Of a stretch of 64,000 bases of DNA, positions 1 through 10,095 are shown piece by piece. The DNA comes from Pleurodeles waltl (Eukaryota; Chordata; Amphibia; Caudata; Salamandridae), in the NCBI RefSeq assembly GCF_031143425.1, contig NC_090447.1, positions 767,744,409 to 767,808,408 on the forward strand. The letters run 5' to 3'. Position numbers and translations under genes: made by a program. The stretch's first letter is position 1; every line of letters starts with the position of its first letter. The notes below the pieces were generated by a model, which was given only the letters and a program-made list of their open reading frames with translations, had not been told where the DNA came from and searched no databases.

Positions 1-1286
1 ATCATGATACAAGGATGGCTGTGCTGTGGGGGAGATTGTTTTCGTGCAGAAAGGTGTCTGTTGGCCTTTTGTTTTTTCTTTGTGAGCTGCAGAATGCAGC
101 TCACATTGAAAGAGCAAAAAATGAGAAGAAATAAAAGCATTTCCTCTCGTTGCACTATGCTAAAGCCACCCCTGGATTTTGTCGGGGCCTCAGGTTTACG
201 AAAACTGGTAAGTTTGGGGCAGTGTCAAAATGCAATGCATGTTGCTGTGGCACGCCCACAGCAACACCCATTGTTCGCCCCTTTCACGCAAAGTGCTGCG
301 TGTGAAGGGCCATACTTAAAATGTGGCGTTAAGCCACAAAAAGTTGCTTAACTCCACCTTGTAAATAGGGTGCAGTGCATAACGCCAATGGAGCGTCACT
401 AAAAGTGACGCTCCAGTGGCGACAGGGCCTTTATATCTGGCCAATAGGATCCCCATATCTGCCACAGATCTTATAAACACAATGCAGCTAATGACTCCGG
501 CTACCGGACCCATCAAAATGACAGAGTCACTTGTTTTAGTGAAAATGGCATCCACCCAAAGGGATGAAATGCTTATACACCACAACATGATCCACACGCT
601 TTCTTTAGTTTTACGGGAAACATCAGCGTCTTTTGAAAATGATCCTCCTCTCCAACCATTTTGTACTCCACCACCTCCAGACACACCAAGGTCACTTACA
701 ACCACTTTACTGTGTAATCAAAAAAGGGCCACGGACGAGCTAATGGTACCAGGACATAAAAGTGCACCAGATGTATTGATCAAAAGAGGCTTTCTGAAAG
801 GCTAATTGGTCCCTGCTATTGACATGCTGCGGGTTGTGTGGCTCAATCTGTATGTTCAGCAGCCCATCACTGGTTATCAGGTTTTAACAGTTGTCCTCCG
901 AACATGAGCCATTGTCGTGATTTGTATCTGAAGGGATTTAGGTCAGCCCGCTCACATATGATGACAAAGGGCTTCTGAGGTGTCTAATAAATCCTTGCAA
1001 TGTCCCAATCTGCATTTCAATACAGACTAGACGCAGCCCCTACATGTTTGAAATCCTCCAGCAAAAAACAGGCTGCAAATTCAGCTGGTCAAAAATAAAG
1101 CTTATCACAGCACGAGCAGCCGAGCTCATCCCTTCACTTGCAAATTACATTTAAAGGTTTGTTTTGCTTTATGCTGTTTCATGTTGCGTTGCGTCACACA
1201 ATGTTACGTTATTAGCCTTTTGTAGCCCCCGAGGCTTATGCATTTGTGGCAGGTGAGTTGTTGTTCGTCCAATAGACTGTCTAGTC
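1..1286. other. Unrecognised repeat-like DNA
   Basis: No gene is supported here. Reading frames of about 115-129 codons exist on both strands but overlap each other and match no family I recognise. The stretch around 240-430 has the look of a dispersed newt-type repeat, with short inverted pieces and a strong hairpin listed separately. The rest shows no structure I can name. Confidence 0.5.
382..421. repeat. Near-perfect hairpin
   Basis: The core is a perfect 10-bp stem, GGAGCGTCAC paired with GTGACGCTCC, around a 5-nt TAAAA loop (390-414). The stem extends outward by roughly another seven pairs with one mismatch. It lies inside repeat-like DNA and is more likely a decayed MITE centre than a functional RNA. 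This is seen directly in the sequence; its function is unknown. Confidence 0.75.
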
Positions 1287-1513
1287 TAGTGGTTCCCAAC
1301 CTTTTGATTTCTGTGGACCCCCACTTTACCAATACTGGACACCGGAGACCCCCTCTGAATCATTATTGGAATCCAGGGACCCCCCACTGAGCCATTTCTG
1401 AAAGCTGGGGACCTAATCTGTTAATATTATTTAATTATCTCATCAGTCACGGACCCTGTGAGATGGTTTTGTGGACCCCCAGGGGTCCCCAGACCACAGG
1501 TTGGGAACCACCG
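1287..1513. mobile_element. Non-autonomous hAT MITE, copy 1
   Basis: The element has terminal inverted repeats beginning TAGTGGTTCCCAACC at the left and ending GGTTGGGAACCACCG at the right. These resemble the CAGTGGTTCTCAACC-type ends of hAT (Charlie-like) transposons. Imperfect 8-bp flanking duplications (GTCTAGTC at 1279-1286 and GTCTAGAA at 1514-1521) agree with the 8-bp target duplication of hAT. There is no coding capacity, so movement would have needed a transposase supplied in trans. A second copy of exactly the same length, 227 bp, lies at 52,973-53,199. Confidence 0.85.
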
Positions 1514-1521
1514 GTCTAGAA

Positions 1522-2424
1522 CATAACAATACACTAAGAACTGAATAAATCAATATTCTCAAAAAAGGCCTGCAAATAGCCTTTAAACTCTGTTTTCAAT
1601 GTATGAACATCACACGCATACACGTTTACAGATATAAACAGCTTAGTCTCGTTCCTGAGCCTTCCTAAACCTGGGGCTATAGATTAAAGGGGCAGCACCT
1701 TAGGCTACACTTAAACCTGCATTACGAGCCGCTCAGTTAACAGCGGTATGTGTGGTAACTCCCGTTACTGCACATATTACAATTATGAATTGTGTGCTAA
1801 ATACCAGCAGGTCAAACTTGCTAATACTTATTGCAGGAAATATGCCCAATATGTACAGTAATATCAGGATTGTGGTGCAATGACTCTACTTGTTATCACC
1901 CAAAAAAAAAACACATTATTGGGTTGCATTTATCGCACACAATTTAATCCAACTCGCTAGACTCAGAATTTAATAGGTATGATAAATATCACACAAATTA
2001 CTGGGCCACTCTTAAAGAAGGCAATATACTGGTGTTTTGGGAGCATCCCGCTGAGGTATTTCTGCTCTGCATTCTAAACTTCTCTATAGACCATTGTAAG
2101 GACCTTAAGTTTCACATCCCTGCCACAGGTAGAAACTGAAGCCAGCCATGTTAAGACTGGTGAAATACCTATAGCTCAGTCTGCAGGTCAACTGGATTGC
2201 TCGAGTATGCTCCTTTTGCAATTAGGCTATAGCACCCGATGCATGAAGAATTCCGATTTTATGGCTAGGCATATTGACCAATATCATGCAATAATCCTTC
2301 AATAGAACATTGAAATGTTGGGAGCTACATTGAAGAGAATGGAGTGCTCCTGCCTTCTAATGGCCGGTAGAAGCCTGGATTTCAGTCCCTCAGGCTCCGT
2401 GAGGCCTTTGGTTTATTTATTAGA
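1522..2424. other. AT-rich DNA, nothing recognised
   Basis: This is ordinary AT-rich sequence with short homopolymer runs and no reading frame or repeat I can name. It ends where composition changes sharply to the C-rich L2 sequence. Confidence 0.6.
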
Positions 2425-2429
2425 ACATT

Positions 2430-3534
2430 TTGTGTCCACTTCACCTTCCGACTCGAGACTCGCCACCTCCGCACACAACCCATCCCACGCCGACAGTGGA
2501 ACAAAATCCCAGTGGAACAGCTTCTCTCCACTCTCAGCGACAACCAACCCACCTTCTCCACCGACCCCACGACGCAGCCCTCAGCCTCACGCATTGGATC
2601 ACCAACTGCGCAGACAACCTCGCTCCCCTCAGACGCCTCCCAAGACAGACCAACACCAAAAAAAAACTCTGGTTCACTGATACCCTCAAGGAATAAAAAA
2701 AAAACTGCTGCACCCTCGAGAAAGCCTGGCGCAAGGACCACTCCGCAGATAACATGACTGCCCTCAAGAACGCTACCCGCGAACACCACAAACTGATCCG
2801 CGCCGCCAAAAGAAATTCCTTCACAGACAGACTGGACAAAAACAGTCACAACAGCAGAGAACTCTTCAACATCGTCAAAGAGCTCTCCAACCCTAACGCC
2901 AACGCCAACGCCATCACGCCCTCACAAGATCTCTGCAACTCCCTCGCCACCTTCTTCCATCGTAAGATCACCGACCTTCACGACAGCTTCGGACACCAAA
3001 CCCAGCCAACCACCACAGAACCTACAACCCCAGCCATCACCCTCAACGCCTGGACTCACATCAACACGGAAGAGATCAAAGCCACCATGAACTCCATCCA
3101 CTCCGGTGCTCCCTCGGACCCCTGCCCACACTTCATCTTCAACAAAGCCGACGACATCATCGCCCCGCATCTCCAAACCATCATCAACAGCTCATTTTCT
3201 TCTGCCACCTTCCCAAAGAGCTGGAAACACGCTGAAGTCAACGCCCTACAGAAGAAACCTACGGCGGACCCAAGCGACCTGAAGAACTTCCGCCCCATCT
3301 CGCTCCTCCCCTTCCCTGCCAAAGTCATAGAGAAGACCGTCAACAAGCAACTTACCAACTTCCTTGAAGACAACAACCTACTCGACCCCTCTCAGTCCGG
3401 ATTCCGAGCCAATCACAGCACAGAAACCGCCCTCATCTCAGTCACAGACGACATCAGAACCCTGATGGACAACGGAGAATCAGTCGCCCTCATCCTCCTC
3501 GACCTCTCGGCTGCCTTCGCCACCGCACCCTAAT
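2430..3534 (+). pseudogene. L2 ORF2, linker and N-terminal reverse transcriptase
   Basis: The reading frame encodes the linker between endonuclease and reverse transcriptase, then the first RT motifs. NFRPISLLPF (around 3289-3318), DPSQSGFRANHSTETAL (around 3385-3435) and the first catalytic aspartate in LILLDLSAAF (around 3490-3519) are all visible. RT would copy the element RNA at a nicked chromosomal target. An in-frame TAA at 2694-2696, in an A-rich run, interrupts the frame. It is then lost just after LDLSAAF, where the next residues and two stops mark a small deletion or frameshift near 3520-3535. The protein cannot be made intact. Confidence 0.85.
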
Positions 3535-4591
3535 AACCCGCCTCCGCTCTACCGGGATCCAAGGACAGGCCCTGGACTGGATCACCTCCTTCCTCTCCAA
3601 CCGCTCCCAAAGAGTCTACCTCCCACCTTTCCGCTCAGACCCCACCGGGATCATCTGCGGCATCCCACAAGGCTCCTCGCTCAGCCCGACTCTCTTCAAT
3701 GTCTACATGAGCCCCCTCGCCGACATCGTACGCAAACACAGCATCATCATCACCTCCTACGCCGACGACACTCAGCTGATACTTTCCCTCACCAATGACC
3801 CCACCAGCGCCAAGACCAACCTGCAAGATGGAATGAAAGACGTCACAGATTGGATGAAACTCAGCCGTCTGAGACTGAACTCAGACAAAACGGAAGTCCT
3901 CATCCCCGGAAACACCCCGACCGCCTGGGACGACTCCTGGTGGCCCACGGCCCTTGGCACCGCACCTACCCCCTCAGACCACGCACGCAATCTCGGTTTC
4001 ATCCTGGACCCACTTCTCACCATGACCAAACAAATCAACGCCCTATCATCCTCCTGCTTCCTCACCCTCCGCATGCTCCGAAAGATCTTCCGTTGGATCC
4101 CCACCGACACCGGAAAGACCGTGACCCACGCCCTCGTCACGAGCCGCCTGGACTACGGCAACACCCTATACGCAGGAACCACCGCTAAACTCCAGAAACG
4201 TCTGCAACGAATTCAAAACGCCTCCACCCGCCTCATCCTAAACATACCCAGCAACAGCCACATCTCCGCCCACCTGAGACACCTGCACTGGCTTCCCGTC
4301 AACAAAAGGATCACCTTCCGACTCCTCACCCACGCACACAAAGCCCTCCACAACAAGGGACCCGAATACCTCAACCGTTGCCTCAGTTTCTACACACCCA
4401 CCCATCAACTTCGCTCCGCAAACCTCGCTCTCGCCGCCGTCCCTCGCATCCGCCGCACCACGGCAGGTGGGAGGTCCTTCTCCTACCTGGCGGCCAAGAC
4501 ATGGAATTCCCTCCCCACCAACCTCAGGACCACCCAGCACCACTCTGCATTCCGGAGGCAACTCAAGACCTGGCTCTTCGAGCAGCAGTAA
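3535..4591 (+). pseudogene. L2 ORF2, RT palm and C-terminal part
   Basis: This continues the same RT in a different frame. GIPQGSSLSPTLFN (around 3658-3700) and the catalytic YADD box (3758-3769) are intact, followed by thumb and C-terminal sequence such as SRLDYGNTLYAG and LHWLPVNKRITFRLLTHA. The last part (LAAKTWNSLP, FRRQLKTWLF) is the conserved C terminus of L2/CR1-group ORF2 proteins, and a normal stop follows at 4589-4591. The catalytic centre is preserved but separated from its N-terminal half by the frameshift near 3,530, so this is a relatively young but dead copy. Confidence 0.85.
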
Positions 4592-4672
4592 CCCCATCCC
4601 CCTAGTGCCTTGAGACCCGCACGGGTGAGTAGCGCGCTTTATAAATGTTTATGATTTGATTTGATTTTACTG

Positions 4673-5639
4673 TCTACTGGCAGAATGTTCTAATAGCCTC
4701 ACAGGCCTCCTTAGCTGCACTATACAGGCATTAAAGTCCCTCTCCCTTGCTAAAGGCCGGAGCCGAGGGCCTTTAACAGGGGAATGGGACTTTAATGGCT
4801 GGTAAAGCCTGCTACAGTGGACTATAAGACTTTAATGGCTGGTAAAGCCTGCTATGGTGGACTATAATTATATATTGCAAACTCTCACAGCAGCAACAAG
4901 GATAGAACTTTTGTGCGTTAAACTGTCCGACATACTGGAAGAGATTAAAAAACCTCATAACCTGCATCAATCTATCTTCTTTTTTTGCTGCTTATGCACA
5001 AATAAGTACGTTGCATGATGATTCTGAGGTTTTAAATATGTCTGGACTGATTGAACGTTGAAGTACGGATTCAGGATGTTCTCTTTTTAGGTTTAATGGG
5101 GAAGAATACCCATTGTATTTACTATTTCATGTGTGTGCTTTTATTTCCTGTGAAACTTCTTGTAGGTACTTGGATTGCTGGATAACTAAATATAGATTCC
5201 TTAATTTATAGCGTTTCTGAGCTGTGAGAACTTAAAATTTACGCATGCCCTGTTAGCAGGATTTTTTCCTTGTTAGTTTTTGGTCTTGCAGTCGAGCGAC
5301 CATTTTAGTGTGTGCGATCAGTCACAAGGAACTTGTTTTCAGCTCATGCTTTAATCGTATGTATATTCTCGGGCTAGTGTGGAGATGCTACCTGATCACG
5401 ATTGTGCACCCATCATCGAGCTGCTCGCTCTGGGGAAAAGATTAAGGTTTGATATTTCAGCCACTGTCATATGAATGAATGCAGCAGTCACCTTTAAGAA
5501 TTGGGATAATTTTCAACTACATGGACACGAAATAGGTTAGCCATATTTCGGACAACGTTATTGCTGGTTTATTGGTTTTTTTCTGACTGACTTATTGCTC
5601 AGCCGAGATTCAATCAGTGGAGGCGCAGTTTGCTTTGTC
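4673..5639. other. Interrupted repeat DNA
   Basis: The first 200 bases resemble a foldback repeat: CATTAAAGTCCC near 4730 faces GGGACTTTAATGG near 4786, with a smaller GGCC-centred inversion between. A 40-bp tandem duplication is listed separately. From about 4,900 the DNA is AT-rich and probably includes the 5' untranslated part of the DIRS element that follows, but I cannot identify its terminal repeat. Confidence 0.4.
4788..4867. repeat. Two tandem 40-bp copies
   Basis: Two adjacent copies, 4788-4827 and 4828-4867, both begin GACTTTAATGGCTGGTAAAG and differ at only a couple of positions. This is a simple local duplication at the edge of the foldback repeat. Confidence 0.85.
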
Positions 5640-5657
5640 AAATTTACAAATTCTTAG

Positions 5658-6780
5658 GTAAAATGGATTTCTTTGAGGTGGAGATGGAAAGTGGCAAAGT
5701 TGTTAATCCGACGGAGGATAGATAAGGCTACTAAAGAGAAACTCCACGGCATGGTGAATAAAGCTTTGATGTCTTTGGTAGAGGAATAGGACAACAGAAT
5801 AGATGGATATGTAGAGAAGCTTATATTCTCGAACATGACCATTAAAATTGGAGAAGAGAGTTTTGGGACTGTAAGAGATTTTGAAGTACAGGGTGGAAAT
5901 AAAAAACAAGGTATGTTAATGAGAGAACGTTCTCAGGACGCAAATAGAAAGTCCATGACAGTTCTAATAAGGCTAAAAGACACCCAGATGATCAAGGATC
6001 TAAGGAAAAGGCTATGTAGGTTAGAAAATGGGGCAACATGGTGGAGTGTGAGGATTCCACAAGCAATGGAGATATTAAATTGAGTTGTTCATCAGACAAT
6101 GATTCTGACTCAGATTGGGGGAAGGTAAAAAGAAGTAAATTAGATAAACCTAAGAATGGGAATGGGAATAAGGGTTTAAATCATCCTTGAGATGGTAAAA
6201 TGTCTGATCCACTGTAAATTCAATATCCCCTTTTGCCTGGATGGGCACTGGCCCAACATGTAGCTGAATATGTGGAGCAGTACATAAGGAAGGAAATGTC
6301 GAAAGAAATAAGGACATCTATGAGATCTGAGTGTACATGACTGTCCTTATTAAATAAGGTAGCATTAAGTCTGAATTGTAGCCAAATATGATGAGATTCT
6401 GGGAAAGATCCGGATAAGGGACTGAGAGGTTGCCAGGATAGACTTCTACATGTTTTGGGCCCATTGGCTTAGATTTTTGATTTGTAAAGGAGGCATTCCT
6501 GAGCAACATTGAGTTTGGATGCTGTGGAGTTGCACCAGTCTGTGCAAGGGGCAATGCATCTTTTAGTTAATGCAAACACCGCATTATATATGAATAGGCA
6601 TAAGAATCTTTGGATAAGGATCAATCCAAAATTGAAGGAGTTTGTTAATGAGGAAGGGCATCCTTTATGTGAGGACATGTTGTTTGGCAAATAATTTGTA
6701 AGAGATGTGTGCTAGTATATGGGCATCTTCAATTCACTTAAAAAAGTTCAGAATAATATAAAAAAAAGTCTTTAATCATA
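5658..6780 (+). pseudogene. DIRS-1 gag-like remnant
   Basis: A start codon at 5658 opens a short acidic reading frame that breaks quickly. Further on, the segment around 6,245-6,340 (AQHVAEYVEQYIRKEMSKEI) and the segment at 6509-6694 (ending HPLCEDMLFGK) line up with two segments of the gag-like protein of the plus-strand DIRS at 38 kb (ADYVESHIRLRFEMEV and the stretch ending GPLAQGLLFG). The alignment was made by eye. Gag would package the element RNA. Many stops and frame changes make it non-functional. Confidence 0.6.
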
Positions 6781-7043
6781 GAGTTTTTTTGGGGCCAAGG
6801 TAATGTAGGGGCGATTGTACTGGCTGTGGTCAAGGTATCGTATGTGCTTAATTTGCGCAAAGTTACAGATCCTTTTTAGGACAACGAAACTCATTTGATT
6901 TCTCCTCACAACAGATAAATCCAGCTTGCTTTGCCTGAGTGGAAAGAAGAGCTAAAGAATGCACAATTATGTTTATCTCACCGTGTAAAAGTTGGGTGGC
7001 AGATTTTCCAAATTCGTAAACAGGCAGAGGGAGAGAACAAGAG

Positions 7044-7560
7044 ATGTATGGGTTTGGAAATGATTCAGGGACACAAAGTAAAGCTCACAAATCCACCTGC
7101 CTAGGTTCAAGAGCAGAGGGGTTTGAGATTCAGCTTAGGTCAAATCTAATTGTGTTATTTAGTAAAGATGTTCTACTACTGTCCTCATCAATTGAAGACA
7201 TATTTCCAGGGGGCTCTGTTTCAAGATCTCTAACAGAATTGGCAAGGGAGTTATGACAGTTTTGTCTCAATAGGAAAATTATGATTCTGGCAGGACTAAC
7301 AACTGTAGTAGGAAATTTGACTTCAAGATATTTGAGAGATTCAAGCAATTGAATGTTGAACAGAAAGGCGTTTGAGTTGTTACAGATGAACTTGGCCAGT
7401 TTGCAGTAGATCTATTTGCAAACAGATTGAAGGCTCAAATTCTGATCTTCTTCATTTGGAGAAAGGATCCAGAACCGAAGGAAGTGGATGCATTCCTAAA
7501 ACCTTGGAATTAGAACTCATGCTTTTCTACCTTTTGCAATGATTTAATGAGTGAAATTAA
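7044..7560 (+). pseudogene. DIRS-1 RNase H-region remnant
   Basis: The fragments LTELAREL, NRKIMILA and SRYLRDSSN are followed by VDLFANRLK (from 7406) and FIWRKDPEPKEVDAFL. Their order matches the C-terminal RNase H region of DIRS polyproteins, where a DLFAS/N-R motif and a WRPDPE-A-DAF motif are typical. RNase H would remove the RNA strand during replication. Stops interrupt it at several points, and the reverse transcriptase motifs expected upstream are not visible. Confidence 0.65.
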
Positions 7561-7734
7561 AAGTAAGGAGACAGAGGGTGATTTGGGTTCTAATAGCAGA
7601 ATATTTGCAGTCTGAGGCATGTTCCCGGATGTGGTGGAATATTAGTGGAGGATCCACTGTTGTTGCCTTGTGATTCAGATCTTCTAATCAATGCAGCGGA
7701 CAACGACATGAGATGATCTTGAACAAGTACTTGC

Positions 7735-7990
7735 AACTCATGGCTTGGAAGACTTTGTGAAAGCGTGGCAGATGCCAAGATTATCTTCGGAGGCTTCACA
7801 TCTCATTAAGAAATAATAGGCGCCTGGTACAGCAAAGGCATATTGTATGGCTTGGAAGTGTGTTGGTGTTCTATCAGACTATGGGCTTTACATTTAGGGT
7901 CCATTGAGAGTTAGGCGGTAACAGCAAATGTGTTTACTTATTGAGGACGAGCTATATGCAGATTGTCCACATCCCTGCTAGGTAGAAGAT
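7735..7990 (+). pseudogene. DIRS-1 tyrosine recombinase, N-terminal remnant
   Basis: The stretch DFVKAWQMPRLSSEASHLIK, then after stops PGTAKAYCMAWKC (around 7820-7862) and LLIEDELYAD, matches the N-terminal, SAM-like domain of DIRS tyrosine recombinases. These often read S-x-RPGT-x-KAY-x-x-AW. The enzyme would integrate circular DNA copies without target duplication. The catalytic domain with its R-H-R-Y residues is absent. Confidence 0.55.
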
Positions 7991-8217
7991 CACAATTTTA
8001 TTAAAGACACGAAGGTCAAACTTGTGCAATCCTCCTCACACACGTGCGGTTTCGGGGTGAGTATTTTCCAGAGAAATTCGTTATCAAAATCTTTGAACGT
8101 TACAGGCCAGGGTGCATTTGTTTCCATTTGTTTGTAATATAAAGCAGCCCTTTCTATTTTTCACTTTTCTTAGACGGCATGTGTAAGCTCTCCGTCGTCA
8201 TTTAAGATGTTGGATCA

Positions 8218-9305
8218 GCAGTTTATCTGAAGCAGGATGCTTGCACTAATTGATTACAAGTCAATTAATACATTCCTTTCAACCTTTAATCTCACCCTTT
8301 GTTCCACTTGCCTGGATCAGTTATCATGAACAAATGCGGTGGCTATCAGGACGGAGTTTCCAGTGGCTGGGACTAAAGCTCTACCAGCTTCCTTCCCCCA
8401 GCCAGCTGAGCAAAGCGTTTCTATTAACAATGAAAATCAATACCTCCAAGTGCATAGACATTCAACTGCAAAAAACATCTTCTGCTTGCTCAGAGGTCTC
8501 AAGTTGTTCCGTGTTAGTTATTAGTATGTCATACAGTGCTGTTTGTGCATTCTGGAGCTCGTAGTTCTGAAGTTATAAAGAAAGAGAAGAAATCTAGAAA
8601 TACACAAAAGCAAAGAATAAAAACAGAGCTTGGAAAGGGGACTCCAGCCAGACATGGAACAACTTCATAGTTCTGCTTCCATGCTTAGTTTGTGCCTGTT
8701 TGCCTGCATGATGGCAACATCTTTAAATGCCTTTCACAATTCACACCATTGCACACTGCACTGGATTACTATACACCCTCCAAAAGACCCCTTTCTGTAA
8801 ATTATAAGGATACTACAAGTCAATGGTGAGATCCATGATCAATTACAGGACAACGCTGAAGGCTGAGTTTAATTATAAGGTTCTAGAACTCTGAGGTGAC
8901 CTGCAATATACGTTTTACATACTGCAGAGGGTCATTTTTCCTTATTATACCTGCTCACACCATCACTCTTCCTGCAAAATGCTCAAATCCTCAGTGTCTT
9001 GCTCTTTGAAAGTGGCAGTGTTTCTGCAAATGTGAACAATAAAAGTAGAGACTGTAGTGCAAAGTCATTTGTTGCACAACAAAAAACTTTAATGTAAATC
9101 AGGTTAAAATGCTTCTGCTGTGATATACAGAAACATGCAGAGATTCTAACACTCTTGCTATGATCTGTGACAGTGGAAAAAACAGGTGGTCATTGATATC
9201 TTGTTTCACCTGATTAATGTTCATTTGAAAAAAAACGATCAGAAGAAAAAGCCAGGTCTCCTTCTTTTCCTTGTCTAAACTGCATTTGTAATTTTGCTTT
9301 GTGAC
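8218..9305. repeat. Diverged tandem duplication, unit 1
   Basis: Unit 1 begins with TTTATCTGAAGCAGGATG and CACTAATTGATTACAAGTCA, phrases repeated with substitutions about 1,090 bp downstream at 9308. Later landmarks (AACTCTGAGG, TCAGTGTCTTGCTCTTTGA, TTAATGTTCATTT) recur in the same order in unit 2. Identity by eye is moderate with many indels, so the duplication is old. I see no coding sequence and do not know the family. Confidence 0.65.
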
Positions 9306-10095
9306 CTGCATTCATCTGAAGCAGGATGTCTACACTAATTGATCACAAGTCAATGTGTACATTCCTTTGAACATTTAATCTCACCCATTGTTCCACTAGC
9401 CTCAATCACTAGCTGTTGGTTTTGGCAGCAGGCGTTATGACTTTGAAACTCAGCTGTAAAAATAATACACTTGAGCAGCGATATTATTTTCCTAATGCAG
9501 GTGCCTAAAAAATGACACCGCTGAACTGTAATAAGGAAATTAGAGAGGTGCTTTTATACAGGGAATGCAGGGAATATACAATAAGCAAGTCATTGAGGAG
9601 TTCTGTGACTCTATAGAGGAATGAGGCCGAAAACCAAGTTCCTTTACAAGGTCATGGAACTCTGAAGCAACTTGGAATATCCTTATAACACATGGCAGAT
9701 GGCATTTTATTCCTTAAAATAAATGTTCAATCTATCACCCTTGCCAACAATGCTTAACTTCTTAGTGTCTGGCTCTTTGATATGAGAGAGATAGCATGTT
9801 TGCAGACATGAAGAGTACAAGTGGAATCTGTGATGTGAAATCAAAGACAACAAAAAGCAGCTAGTAATTTGCTGCGAAAGATATTAGGAGTTTAATGTAA
9901 CCCAGAAAAAAATAATGTTGCTCATACACTGTAGACACACATATGTCTTCTATCACCTAATGACCTAGAACATAAAAAAAACTATATTGCTATAAATAAC
10001 AGGATTCAATTGATCAATGTTCATTTTGGGAAAACAGACCAGCAGAATGAAAAAACTGTTTTCGTTTTCCTGCTTTAAACTGCAACCTTAAAGAT
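9306..10095. repeat. Diverged tandem duplication, unit 2
   Basis: Unit 2 opens with CATCTGAAGCAGGATGTCTA at about 9312 and runs in parallel with unit 1 to GATCAATGTTCATTTTGGG and TGCTTTAAACTGCAACC near 10,090. It is about 300 bp shorter than unit 1, mostly in its first half. No coding potential is visible. Confidence 0.6.

Larger units (their letters stand above)
2425..4672 (+). mobile_element. 5'-truncated L2-type LINE
   Basis: This is the 3' part of an L2/CR1-group non-LTR retrotransposon. The endonuclease domain is missing, so the insertion starts inside ORF2, as is usual after incomplete target-primed reverse transcription. The reverse transcriptase and C-terminal region follow. The 3' end carries the L2-like phrase GCGCTTTATAAATGTT and a short tandem tail of TGATT units (about 4652-4672). 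The element is strikingly C-rich on this strand compared with its AT-rich flanks. A related 3' fragment with a different tail lies at 54,331-54,775. Confidence 0.85.
5640..8035 (+). mobile_element. Heavily decayed DIRS element (DIRS-1)
   Basis: The gene order is gag-like, RNase H-like, then the N-terminal part of a tyrosine recombinase, as in DIRS1-group retroelements. Nearly every segment is broken by stops and frame changes, and most of the reverse transcriptase palm appears to be missing between about 6,900 and 7,100. Near 7991-8012 the sequence AATTTTATTAAAGACA repeats a motif from the terminal and internal complementary regions of the larger DIRS at 22-46 kb. This supports a 3' end close to 8.0 kb. 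Clear inverted terminal repeats were not found. Confidence 0.7.

Noticed and set aside
316..805. Overlapping 129-codon frames on both strands
   Set aside because: They mirror each other in the same segment, have no similarity I recognise, and lie in repeat-like DNA.
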